64,000 nt of DNA. It comes from Raoultibacter massiliensis. Lineage in GTDB: Bacteria; Actinomycetota; Coriobacteriia; Coriobacteriales; Eggerthellaceae. The position numbers and the translations under genes are program-made. The notes under the pieces are model-generated. The model was given only the letters and a program-made list of their open reading frames with translations. It did not search any database and was not told the origin of the DNA. The stretch is from assembly GCF_900199545.1 (NCBI RefSeq), contig NZ_LT962670.1, forward strand, positions 852,379-916,378. Reading direction: 5' to 3'. This document shows, one piece after another, positions 8,089 through 16,451 of the stretch (its first letter is position 1; each line of letters begins with the position of its first letter).

Positions 8089-10341
8089 ATGGAAGACAAA
8101 AGGGAGTACTCTCTTGTAGAACACGAGAAGCCGTTTCGCTACGATGAAGACGGCCTTCATGTGACTCGCGGGAGCGCATGGTCCGGCCCGGGCTGTCATC
8201 TGGGATGCGGTTTGCTCATGTACACCGATGACGAGGGGCGGCTCGTCAAGGTCGAAGGCGATCCGGAGAATCCTTTCAACGAGGGGCGGCTGTGCTGCCG
8301 CTGCCTGGCTCTGCCCGAGGTGATCTACCATGAGGATCGCATCCTGTACCCGATGAAGCGCGCGAAGGAAGATCGCGGCAAGGACAAGTGGGAGCGTATA
8401 ACCTGGGATGAGGCTATGGATACCATTGCCGAGACGTTCCTCGATCTCAAAGAGAAGTACGGACCTGAGTGCATTGCGTTCTACTCGGGCACCGGTCGCG
8501 ATATTGGGCAGTATATCACTCGACTGAGCTGGGGATTCGGCAGCCCGAACTTCGTGTTCGCAATGAGCGGGCAGTCGTGCTATTCGCCGCGCGTCGCCGG
8601 CTGCTTCGCCAATACGGGCGCTTTCTGGCTGGGCGATTACTCGCAGCAGTTCCCCGATCGCTACGACGATCCGCGCTGGGTTCTTCCCGAGTGCATCGTC
8701 GTGTGGGGCAACAACCCGCTCGTTTCGAACTCTGACGGATTGTACGGGCACTGGATCGTCGACTGCATGAAACGCGGATCGAAGCTCGTCACCATCGATC
8801 CGCGCCTTACGTGGCTTGCTGCCAAATCCGAATACTTCCTGCAGATCAGGCCCGGCACCGATGCGGCGCTTGCACTCGGCATGATCAACTACATCATCCA
8901 GGAAGATCTCTACGATCACGAATTCGTCGATCTGTGGTGTTACGGCTTCGACGAGCTGGCCGAGCGAGCCGCCGAATACCCGCTTGACAAAACCGCTGCG
9001 ATTACCTGGGTGCCCGAAGAGGATATCGTAGCCGCCGCCCGATTCATCGCGACGGCGAACAATGCGATACTCCAGTGGGGCGTTGCGATCGATCAGACCA
9101 AGGAGACCATCCCGACTGCGCAAGCGCTGCTCGCCGTGTTCGAGATCACCGGCAACATCGACAAGCCGGGTGCGATGGTCAATCCTCCGAGCATCCTGTA
9201 CTATGCTGCGGGGTGGGGCTCCGAATTCCTCACGCAGGAACAGTACAACAAGCGCATCGGCTTGCCCGAGTACCCGCTTTTGAACCTCGGCTTCCAGGAG
9301 TGCGCAACCGACGAGCTCATCAAGACCCTTGAAACGGGCAAGCCGTACAAGCTGCGCGCCGCTTGGCTGCAGACCACGAACATCCTCGCTTGCACGAGCC
9401 CCGATCCCGAGCGCACGCTTGCGGCCCACAACAACTACGATTTCATCGTGTGCGTCGACCTGTTCATGACGCCGACCGCCATGGCGCTCGCCGATATCTT
9501 CCTGCCTGCGAGCACCTTCCCCGAGCGCAACGGCTTGCGCATCGGCGATGGCATGCAGCGCGGCGAGACGATCAATCAGGTCATCGAGCCTTTGGGCGAA
9601 TGCAAATCCGATATGGAGATCGATCTGGAGATCGGCAAGCGCATTTCCCCTGAGGTGTGGCCGTGGGAGACCGTCGAGGATATGTACACGAGCATCCTTG
9701 CGGAAACCGGCTACAGCTTCGAGGAGATGCAGGAGGTTGCTCCCGGGTTCCCGCCGTTCGAGTATGGCATGCACGAAAAGGGCACGCTGCGCGAAGACGG
9801 GCAGCCCGGCTTCCAGACGCCGACGGGACGCATAGAGCTGTGGTCGCATTATTACAGCCATGCAGACCTCGATCCGCTGCCGTACTTCGAGGAGCCTTCG
9901 CCCGGACCTGGCGCAACCCCCGAGCTGCTCGACGAGTACCCGCTCGTGCTCACCACCGGTGCGCGCATTTGGAGCATGTTCCACTCGGAGCATCGGCAGG
10001 TTCCTCATCTGCGCGCCTTGCATCCCGATGCGATCATCCAGATCAATCCGAAGACGGCTGCGAAGTACGGCGTGAAGCACGGAGACTGGGTATGGGTCGA
10101 GAACCAGCGCGGCCGCTGCAAGCGCCGAATCGTCGAAACGCCGGTGATGGACGAGCGCGTATGCAGCACCGACCATGCATGGTGGCTGCCCGAAGCGCCC
10201 GGCGAGCTCGAGGACGGGCTGTACGGGATGTTCGATCTCGACATCGGCAATCTCATCGAATACAAATGCGGAAAATCGGGATTCGGCGCCAATTACAAGA
10301 CGCTGCTCTGCAAGATCTATCCCGTAGGAAGCGAGGAATAG
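8089..10341 (+). CDS. Molybdopterin-dependent oxidoreductase, catechol-dehydroxylase-like
   Basis: A 750-aa DMSO-reductase-superfamily enzyme without a Tat signal, so probably cytosolic. GAAGGAGGAG precedes the ATG. The N-terminal cysteines are C36, C40, C69, C70 and C72, unlike the canonical CxxCxxxC...C [4Fe-4S] spacing. C164 in GQSCYSPR lies where the family supplies the Mo ligand, suggesting cysteine ligation. The C-terminal barrel contains FHSEHRQ and DHAWWLPE. Neighbours are MFS genes on both sides and a 114-aa [4Fe-4S] subunit 3 bp downstream. The absence of a Tat signal with an MFS partner matches Gordonibacter-type Moco catechol dehydroxylases; acetylene hydratase or pyrogallol-transhydroxylase-like chemistry is the alternative. 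The substrate is not determinable here. Confidence 0.92.
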   Translation: MEDKREYSLVEHEKPFRYDEDGLHVTRGSAWSGPGCHLGCGLLMYTDDEGRLVKVEGDPENPFNEGRLCCRCLALPEVIYHEDRILYPMKRAKEDRGKDKWERITWDEAMDTIAETFLDLKEKYGPECIAFYSGTGRDIGQYITRLSWGFGSPNFVFAMSGQSCYSPRVAGCFANTGAFWLGDYSQQFPDRYDDPRWVLPECIVVWGNNPLVSNSDGLYGHWIVDCMKRGSKLVTIDPRLTWLAAKSEYFLQIRPGTDAALALGMINYIIQEDLYDHEFVDLWCYGFDELAERAAEYPLDKTAAITWVPEEDIVAAARFIATANNAILQWGVAIDQTKETIPTAQALLAVFEITGNIDKPGAMVNPPSILYYAAGWGSEFLTQEQYNKRIGLPEYPLLNLGFQECATDELIKTLETGKPYKLRAAWLQTTNILACTSPDPERTLAAHNNYDFIVCVDLFMTPTAMALADIFLPASTFPERNGLRIGDGMQRGETINQVIEPLGECKSDMEIDLEIGKRISPEVWPWETVEDMYTSILAETGYSFEEMQEVAPGFPPFEYGMHEKGTLREDGQPGFQTPTGRIELWSHYYSHADLDPLPYFEEPSPGPGATPELLDEYPLVLTTGARIWSMFHSEHRQVPHLRALHPDAIIQINPKTAAKYGVKHGDWVWVENQRGRCKRRIVETPVMDERVCSTDHAWWLPEAPGELEDGLYGMFDLDIGNLIEYKCGKSGFGANYKTLLCKIYPVGSEE

Positions 10342-10344
10342 ACC

Positions 10345-10689
10345 ATGAATGCATACGGTTTGCTTATCGACTACCAGTGGTGCACCGGTTGCCATACGTG
10401 CGAAGTCGCGTGCCAGATGGAGCACGGGCTCCCGGTGGATCAATGGGGGATAAAGCTTGTCGAGGTGGGTCCTTGGGAGTATGCTCCCAAGACGTGGCAG
10501 TACACATACCTGCCCGTACCGACCGATCAGTGCGATCTGTGCGCTGACCGCGTTTCGAAGGGCAAGACTCCGACATGCGTGCACCACTGCCAGGCGAAGT
10601 GCATCGAATACGGACCCGTTGACGAGCTCGCGCAGAAGCTTGCGGAAAAGCCCAAGCAGAGCATTTTTTGCCCAACCAAGACCAACTAA
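10345..10689 (+). CDS. Small 4Fe-4S electron-transfer subunit
   Basis: A 114-aa protein starting 3 bp after the molybdoenzyme stop. It contains WCTGCHTCEVAC near the N-terminus (CxxCxxCxxxC) and further cysteines in CDLCADR and CVHHCQAKC, enough for one to two [4Fe-4S] clusters. It is a close paralogue of the protein at 900-1244. It most likely passes electrons from a cytosolic donor to the molybdoenzyme. There is no membrane anchor or NrfD-like partner, consistent with a soluble two-subunit enzyme. Confidence 0.93.
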   Translation: MNAYGLLIDYQWCTGCHTCEVACQMEHGLPVDQWGIKLVEVGPWEYAPKTWQYTYLPVPTDQCDLCADRVSKGKTPTCVHHCQAKCIEYGPVDELAQKLAEKPKQSIFCPTKTN

Positions 10690-10701
10690 AGGAGCCGCCA
10701 C

Positions 10702-11922
10702 ATGAAGAAGCACGCCTGGATTCCCGTGTGGGCGATAATCATCGCCAGCATTCTCATCAGCTTCGAATACGGCAAAGTGCCGCCTTCGCAGCCGTCCATG
10801 ATCGAGGTTCTCGGCCTGTCCTATACGATGCAGGGCCTTCTGATGACCGCGTTTTCCGTTGCGGCCATTGCCATGGGGCTCATCGGCGGCACGCTTATCG
10901 ATCGTTTCGGCGCGCGCAAGATCGTCAGCATCGCGCTCGTCGTTTCGATCGTCGGCAACGTTTTGAGCTTGTTTTGGACGAGCGATGCGGGTTTGCTCGT
11001 GTCGCGCGTGATGGAGGGCTTCGGATACGGCGCCGTCATGACGGGCGGTCCCGTCATCATCTCCGCATGGTATGCACCCGCCAAACGCGGGTTGGCCTAC
11101 GGCGTATGGGGCGCCAACGTCGGCGTCGGCATGCTTATCTGCACCGGTGCGGCAAATCCCATCCTGGCCGTTTCCGACTGGTCCGGCATGTGGGTCTTCG
11201 CCCTTATCGGCGCCGTCCTTGCGCTGCTCATGGTTGCGATCTGCGTTGGAATGCCCGCAGATGAGGATCGGCAGGACCTCTTCCTCGATGACGGGTCGAA
11301 AGCGGAAAAAGACGCGAAGCACGGCGTCCTGTGGGGCTACCTCGCTCCGCTTCCCATCCTGGCGGCCCTCATGTTCTTTTTGGTGGGCGGTGCAACCGAT
11401 GCGTTCAACAGCTTTACGATCACGTATTTGAACGTTGAGCTGGGCTACGATTACGGTGCCGCGAATCTCTGCTCGTTCATCGCTTCGATCGGCTTGCTCG
11501 TCGGGGCGGTTATCATGGGCTTTGTCTTTGCCAAGGCGAAGGACAAGGGGCTCGTGCTGATCGTGAACATCGTGCTTGCGGCTATCGGCCTGTTCATCTG
11601 GTTCAGCATCGATCTTCCTCTCGAGGCGACCTATGTGATCGCCTTCTTCATCGGCTGCGTGCTTGGCGCCGCTCCCACTGCGTTCTTTGCGGTGGCGCCC
11701 ATGACGGCTCGCTCGAAGGATACCGTGGGCTCTGCGAACGCCGTCATCGTGCTCGGACAGAACATGGGCACGCTCGTGATCCCGACGGTCGTCGGCATGG
11801 TGCTCGATGCCTCGTCGTTCATGATGGCGGCAATGGTCATGGGCGGTGTTTCCGTGGTGGCGCTTGGCATCTCGTTTGCCTGGCGCAGCCTGTATCGCAA
11901 GAAGATGGAGCTGGCGAAGTAA
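10702..11922 (+). CDS. MFS transporter (second copy)
   Basis: A 406-aa major facilitator, close paralogue of the 6703-7926 gene. The first ~80 residues differ at few positions (shared IIIASI, YGKVPPSQPSMIE, LGLSYTMQGLLMTAFS). It begins 12 bp after the ferredoxin stop with AAAGGAGCC as ribosome binding site, so it is co-transcribed with the enzyme. A strong terminator-like hairpin follows 85 bp after its stop. Likely role: movement of the enzyme's substrate or product across the membrane. Confidence 0.92.
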   Translation: MKKHAWIPVWAIIIASILISFEYGKVPPSQPSMIEVLGLSYTMQGLLMTAFSVAAIAMGLIGGTLIDRFGARKIVSIALVVSIVGNVLSLFWTSDAGLLVSRVMEGFGYGAVMTGGPVIISAWYAPAKRGLAYGVWGANVGVGMLICTGAANPILAVSDWSGMWVFALIGAVLALLMVAICVGMPADEDRQDLFLDDGSKAEKDAKHGVLWGYLAPLPILAALMFFLVGGATDAFNSFTITYLNVELGYDYGAANLCSFIASIGLLVGAVIMGFVFAKAKDKGLVLIVNIVLAAIGLFIWFSIDLPLEATYVIAFFIGCVLGAAPTAFFAVAPMTARSKDTVGSANAVIVLGQNMGTLVIPTVVGMVLDASSFMMAAMVMGGVSVVALGISFAWRSLYRKKMELAK

Positions 11923-12007
11923 CTCGCCGGTATCGCGCGCGGAGCCGTTCGCTCGCGTGTTCCGCGCGGCGTCTCGCAAGTGTGGGGCGTCATGCGATCT
12001 GTTGTTG

Positions 12008-12041
12008 GCGGGCGGGCCTCCTTGGAAGGCCCGCCCGCTTT
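12008..12041 (+). terminator. Strong hairpin ending the molybdoenzyme operon
   Basis: A perfect 12-bp stem, GCGGGCGGGCCT (12008-12019) with AGGCCCGCCCGC (12027-12038), has a 7-nt loop and is followed by TTT. It is the best terminator candidate in this part of the window and separates the MFS gene from the MCYxC gene at 12091. Confidence 0.7.
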
Positions 12042-12090
12042 CCATATGCCGCCGCAGCGCAATGTCTGCGGCGACGATAGGAGGTTTTCC

Positions 12091-12288
12091 GTGTGCTATC
12101 CCTGTAAGGGTTGCGGCAAATGTAGGCCGAAGTTCACCCAGCAAACCTGCCCCGAATGTTGGAAGGAAAACGAGCAAGGCGTTCTCGAGTGCGCATTCTG
12201 CGGCTACGTGTTTCCGCCGCGTGCGGGCGTGTCGGCTGCGGCGACGGGAAAACGTGCGGGCGTTGCGTACCGTGAAAAGCGAAGGTGA
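12091..12288 (+). CDS. Small cysteine-rich MCYxC zinc-ribbon-like protein (second copy)
   Basis: A 65-aa protein starting at GTG, 7 bp after TAGGAGG. The opening MCYPCKGCGKC matches that of the protein at 1347 (MCYSCSPGCDNC), and two more pairs, CPEC and CAFC, suggest a zinc ribbon. The tail is basic. An in-frame ATG further upstream would add unrelated residues across the terminator hairpin and has no ribosome binding site. It follows the second molybdoenzyme module just as the first copy follows the first. Function unknown. Confidence 0.7.
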   Translation: MCYPCKGCGKCRPKFTQQTCPECWKENEQGVLECAFCGYVFPPRAGVSAAATGKRAGVAYREKRR

Positions 12289-12527
12289 TAAGGGACGCAT
12301 CGGGCTTGCCCATTCGAGCGCTTTCACGAAGTGCCCCGAGGCATTCTTCGGCTGGGTCGGGAGAGTGCGGCGTGGAGCGTGGGAATTTCACCTCATTCGC
12401 CTGCGCTTTTCGTGCCCCCTCACCCCTTTCAGCTGATGCCGAGCCTGCCTTCCTGGGCCATCCTCATCCTGCTCCCGCCGATAAGCTCGGTGGGCCTTTG
12501 GGCAAAATAGACAAAGAAGGGGTAGCG

Positions 12528-14147
12528 ATGAGTGAGAAAACCAATATGGACAGAAGATCTTTCCTTAAGGGAGCAGCGCTGGTGGGGGGAACAGCCGCCA
12601 TCATGGGGGTCGCGGGGTGCCAAAGCGCTCCGTCGGAGGCGTCGGATGCAATCGAGTGGGATGAAGAGTATGATGTTGTGGTTTTAGGCTCTGGCACGGC
12701 TATCATGGCGGCGCTTACTGCAGCTCGAAACGAAGCAAAGGTGCTTGTCGTCGAGAAGGGCAGCGCAATCGGCGGCACCTCCATTCTTGCGGGGGCCTTC
12801 TGGCTTCCTTGCAATCCGCTCGAGAAGGAAAAGGGAATCGAAGACAAACGCGAAGATGCCGTCGCCTATGCGAAAGCATGCGCCGATGCGTGGGGCGGAA
12901 AATACGACGACGCCGTTATTGAATCGTATTTCGACAACGGTCTTGCGATGTATGACATGCTTTCCAACGAATTCGGCTACACTTTTACACTTGATTTGTA
13001 CGCGAAGCCTGATTATTTCAACATCGACGGGCAGTTAGGGGAGGGTCGCTCTGTTGGCTTTTCGCAAGATGGCAAGCACATCAAGCATGCCGTTGTTTGG
13101 CCGATGCTCCAGCAGAAATGCGAGGAACTCGGGGTTGAGTTCAGGACCGGAGCCCCCGCCACCGAGCTAGTTACCGACGGAAGCGGGGCGGTCGTTGGCG
13201 TTAAGATAGAATCGAAGAGCTCTATCAAGGCCATCAAGGCGAACAAGGGCGTGGTTGTCGGCACGGGGGGCTTTGACTTCAGCGAGGATATGAAGTCTGC
13301 GTTCCTTCCCGCTCCGTTTTCCTACTCCATGGCCGTTCAGACGAACACCGGCGACGGTCAGCGCATGGGTGCTTCTATTGGAGCCAGCCTTGCGAATATG
13401 GGGTCTATCTGGGGATGCCCGAGCACCTTGCTCGACGAAGCGTCGGAATCCTACGAAGTGGACTGGGGCAGCTATCGTGGTAAGCCTGGAACGATCGTCG
13501 TCAATCGATACGGGGAGCGTTTCGGCAACGAATCATCGGCTTACCCGATTTTCAACAGGTCATTCGAGGTTTGGGATACCGGTAGGAACGATTATCGAAA
13601 CATTCCCGCTTTCTTTATTTGCGACTCTTCGTACGCGCAGAGATATCCTTTTCCTGGATCGAATTATGAGGTAGGCAAGATTCCGGAAGGCGCGCTGGTG
13701 GCAGACACGGTTGAGGATCTTTGCGACCAAGCCGGCATCGATCGCGTAGGCTTTGCGGCGACTCTTTCCGCTTTCAACTCCAATGCGGTTGAGGGCGTTG
13801 ATCCAACGTGGTGCCGTGGGACGAGTGTTTACGACCTTTCAGCTGTTTCTGGCGATATGAAGCGAGACGACATCGTCAACAGCTGCCTCGCTCCGATTAG
13901 CGAACCTCCATTTTATGCGATGCGTCTTATGCCCGGATCTATCGGTACAAACGGCGGCCTGGAGATCGACGGCAACGGTCAGGTGCTCGATCAGGGTGGG
14001 AGCCCTATCTCCGGTCTTTATGCCGTGGGCAACGCTTCCGGTTCTGTTTTCGGTGGTGCGTACCCGGGTGCTGGCGCGACCATAGGATCCGGATTCATCA
14101 TGGGCTTCGCCGCCGCCAACCATATGACTCAGTCAGGTGTCGAATAA
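12528..14147 (+). CDS. Tat-exported FAD-dependent reductase (fumarate-reductase-like flavoprotein)
   Basis: A 539-aa protein with a Tat motif (DRRSFLKG, residues 8-15) and a possible lipobox (VAGC, C31), so it is exported and may be lipid-anchored. The FAD-binding site is VVLGSGTAIMAALTA, in which the usual third glycine of GxGxxG is replaced. The C-terminal end GAYPGAGATIGSG resembles the FAD-binding finish of the fumarate reductase/3-ketosteroid dehydrogenase family. It has no FMN-attachment domain and no heme motif. The start at 12528 has GAAGGGG before it. The convergent LuxR gene at 14183 is the likely regulator. The substrate is unknown; relatives in this family reduce fumarate, urocanate, cinnamates or steroid enones. 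Confidence 0.9.
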   Translation: MSEKTNMDRRSFLKGAALVGGTAAIMGVAGCQSAPSEASDAIEWDEEYDVVVLGSGTAIMAALTAARNEAKVLVVEKGSAIGGTSILAGAFWLPCNPLEKEKGIEDKREDAVAYAKACADAWGGKYDDAVIESYFDNGLAMYDMLSNEFGYTFTLDLYAKPDYFNIDGQLGEGRSVGFSQDGKHIKHAVVWPMLQQKCEELGVEFRTGAPATELVTDGSGAVVGVKIESKSSIKAIKANKGVVVGTGGFDFSEDMKSAFLPAPFSYSMAVQTNTGDGQRMGASIGASLANMGSIWGCPSTLLDEASESYEVDWGSYRGKPGTIVVNRYGERFGNESSAYPIFNRSFEVWDTGRNDYRNIPAFFICDSSYAQRYPFPGSNYEVGKIPEGALVADTVEDLCDQAGIDRVGFAATLSAFNSNAVEGVDPTWCRGTSVYDLSAVSGDMKRDDIVNSCLAPISEPPFYAMRLMPGSIGTNGGLEIDGNGQVLDQGGSPISGLYAVGNASGSVFGGAYPGAGATIGSGFIMGFAAANHMTQSGVE

Positions 14148-14167
14148 CCTTTTCTTCGGCATGTATC

Positions 14168-14204
14168 CCAGGGGAAGGAACGCTATATGTCTTTCTTCCC
14201 CTGG
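14168..14204. terminator. 10-bp inverted repeat between convergent genes
   Basis: CCAGGGGAAG (14168-14177) pairs with CTTCCCCTGG (14195-14204). It starts 20 bp after the flavoprotein stop, and its right arm is part of the last codons of the convergent LuxR gene. It could terminate transcription from either side, but no U-run follows. Confidence 0.4.
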
Positions 14205-15658
14205 ACGAGGTCAATCAGCTCTTGCCTCGAATGAACCAGGGTCTTCCGATAGATGTTCTGCACGTGGGTTTTTGCAGTATTATGGCTTATGAAAATTGCC
14301 TTCTCGATAAACGGAAGACTCCTGCCTTGCGCCAAATATCCGAATACCTCTCGTTCTCTAGCGGTGAGTCCGTAACGATCCGCCACTTCGTCACAGCGCG
14401 AATCGAACGTCGCTTGGCCGTCTTTCGATGACTCCTCACCGTTTGCTTGCGGAATCGATCTCGCGTAGTCAACTTCCACGACGTTCCCGTCTGTCAGAAT
14501 CAGGACGGGAACGAGTGTGATCAGGAGAATTCCCAGCGCAGAAACCGCCATATAGAAATAACCCTGTTCGGTTATGCCCGCTCCAAGGAATATCGACGCG
14601 CCGGCTCCGACCAGAAAACCCGCCGAGTCCGCAAAACGGCCCCAGCCGAACACCTTGCGCGCGGGCTGTCCTGACCGAAACATAATGTCGGAATAGGCGA
14701 CAAGGCTGAACAGGAGATAATACACGTAGCCGCTATGAGCAACGGCGGCGACAATCGGGGCGTGTGAAGCATCGAGAAACGGAATGATAAGGCAGCCGAG
14801 GGCGATGATTGGGATAGTGGGGCGGTACGTAAAGCCTCGGTCGAGGTTTTTCCCGAAAACCAGCAAGCCCAGAAGGAGCAGCGCGCAAATCAAGAGGCGC
14901 GCTGCAATTGCGGCATCGTTGCTTTGTTGAAATGCGGCGGTATCGGTGAACGAGGTTGCATTTCTAACGAGGCTTCCGAGGATGCCGTACACGAAGCCAC
15001 CGAGGACGAGTTTCCATGGAAGGGGGATCTCGATCTTCCAATTGCCGTACTTCCGATTGTCATTGTCGTTGACGGGCTCGACAAGAGCTGGGGCGGACAT
15101 GCCCATTTTGCGAGCAAGAAAGAGGGATGCGCCGAGCAGTACGGCTACGCTGACCCCTTTGATGGGCGACGGAATGAGAAGGATGAGCCCGTAAAGGGCA
15201 ATTCCCACGATAAAAGACGACGTAATTGCCAACCCCGCTTTTTTCGCGCCCAATGTGCCGAGCGATTCGCCCCAGAGAAGCAGCAACGATGCGCTTCCGA
15301 TACCTGCGCAGAATGCGCCCGAAATACAGACGAGGATTCCAGAACTGGTTTGGGCGTCGGCGAAGGAGCTGAAAAGAAGGGCGATCACGAATACTGTAAA
15401 AATTGCTGGACCAAAAAGGCGATGCCTCGAAAACGGAAAGAACGAAGCTGGAGCATTTGCCGAAACGAGCATTGCCGCAGCGTTTCCGACCATGAATGCG
15501 ATGCCTCCGTACTGACTGAGCAGGTTCGAGTCCGAAGACGATTGGTATAGAGCATCGCTAAAAGCGAATATGTTAATCCACGCCCAGTATAGGCTGAATC
15601 CAAACGCGATTGCCGTGATTTTCAATATACGGGACTTTCCCTTTTCGATTGCAACCAC
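14183..15658 (-). CDS. Membrane-bound LuxR-family regulator
   Basis: A 491-aa protein with about 12 hydrophobic segments followed by a C-terminal LuxR HTH (LTAREREVFGYLAQGRSLP, IEKAIFISHNTAKTHVQNIY, HSRQELIDLVQ). The likely start is GTG at 15658; the GGGGGAGG just before it is unusually close, so the true start may be slightly different. It converges on the Tat flavoprotein gene at 12528, its probable target. Confidence 0.9.
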   Translation of the reverse strand: MVAIEKGKSRILKITAIAFGFSLYWAWINIFAFSDALYQSSSDSNLLSQYGGIAFMVGNAAAMLVSANAPASFFPFSRHRLFGPAIFTVFVIALLFSSFADAQTSSGILVCISGAFCAGIGSASLLLLWGESLGTLGAKKAGLAITSSFIVGIALYGLILLIPSPIKGVSVAVLLGASLFLARKMGMSAPALVEPVNDNDNRKYGNWKIEIPLPWKLVLGGFVYGILGSLVRNATSFTDTAAFQQSNDAAIAARLLICALLLLGLLVFGKNLDRGFTYRPTIPIIALGCLIIPFLDASHAPIVAAVAHSGYVYYLLFSLVAYSDIMFRSGQPARKVFGWGRFADSAGFLVGAGASIFLGAGITEQGYFYMAVSALGILLITLVPVLILTDGNVVEVDYARSIPQANGEESSKDGQATFDSRCDEVADRYGLTAREREVFGYLAQGRSLPFIEKAIFISHNTAKTHVQNIYRKTLVHSRQELIDLVQGKKDI

Positions 15659-15885
15659 CTCCCCCTGAATCGTCCCAGAAGATCTCAGGATTCCGATAGC
15701 GTATTGTCACCGCATCTCCAACGATTCTCGCAGATTTTTCGCTCGAAGGAGGGGGCGTAAGATTGCTGGGCTTGGCTTCTGTCCAGCGGCTCGTCCTGTG
15801 CGGAGATCGACTCTGGCGGCACAGCGCATCTTGATGCTCATGCCGGCGACGTTCGCTTGCTCAGGCGGGCGGCCGTGGCCGCCTG

Positions 15886-15894
15886 ATTGTACCA
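15886..15894 (-). promoter_or_regulatory. Extended -10 TGGTACAAT, possible LuxR promoter
   Basis: On the minus strand TGGTACAAT lies about 225 nt upstream of the LuxR gene at 15658; the same nine bases occur as a likely extended -10 before the LuxR gene at 29288. In the 337-bp gap 15659-15995 I otherwise see only a CAGGCGG/CCGCCTG hairpin near 15862-15885 that may end the dtd operon. Confidence 0.3.
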
Positions 15895-15995
15895 CAGTCT
15901 TGCTGGCGTCTAGGGAAGGGTCTTCGACGTGGACGGCATCCGCGCTGCGCGGCGCAGATTTACGTTCAGGGCGGAAGGCGCCTGTTTTCCCGTGC

Positions 15996-16442
15996 CTACA
16001 GCGTATCGGTGTCGAGCCAGAGCGTGAACGGGCCTTCGTTCACGAGCTTCACATCCATCATGGCGGCGAATACGCCTGTAGCGACGTAGGGCACATCCCT
16101 GCGTGCCAGGTCGACGAAGTACCCGTACAGGCGGTTGGCCTCATCGGGGGCGCCCGCTTCGGTAAACGAGGGACGGTTGCCCTTCTTGCAGTTCGCGAAG
16201 AGCGTGAATTGAGATACGACGAGAACCTCGCCGTGCACATCGGAAAGGGAGAGGTTGGTCTTGCCGTTCTCGTCCTCGAATATGCGCAGCTTCGATATCT
16301 TCGTCCAAAGCTTGTCGGCTTGCGCTTTTCCGTCATCGTGTGCGACGCCGAGCAGGATGACGAGCCCCTTGCCGATCGAGCCGACCGTTTCGCCGCCGAT
16401 ATCCACCTGAGCTTGCGAAACCCTCTGGATGAGTGCTCTCAC
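15996..16442 (-). CDS. dtd: D-aminoacyl-tRNA deacylase
   Basis: A 148-aa protein of typical DTD length and sequence. It starts [13 protein letters not shown] and carries the active-site SQFTLFA block and the Gly-cisPro-type NEGPFT motif near the C-terminus. It hydrolyses D-amino acids from mischarged tRNAs in the cytosol. The start is GTG at 16442, with GGGAG 6 bp before it. It follows the ferredoxin/flavodoxin gene at 16452 by 9 bp and is probably co-transcribed with it. Confidence 0.96.
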   Translation of the reverse strand: MRALIQRVSQAQVDIGGETVGSIGKGLVILLGVAHDDGKAQADKLWTKISKLRIFEDENGKTNLSLSDVHGEVLVVSQFTLFANCKKGNRPSFTEAGAPDEANRLYGYFVDLARRDVPYVATGVFAAMMDVKLVNEGPFTLWLDTDTL

Positions 16443-16451
16443 GGCGGCTCC

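Noticed and set aside
8074..12327. Very long open frame on the minus strand opposite the molybdoenzyme module
   Set aside because: It is antisense to well-supported genes, has an Arg/His/Asp-rich composition typical of mirror frames in high-GC DNA, and shows no domain or ribosome binding site.
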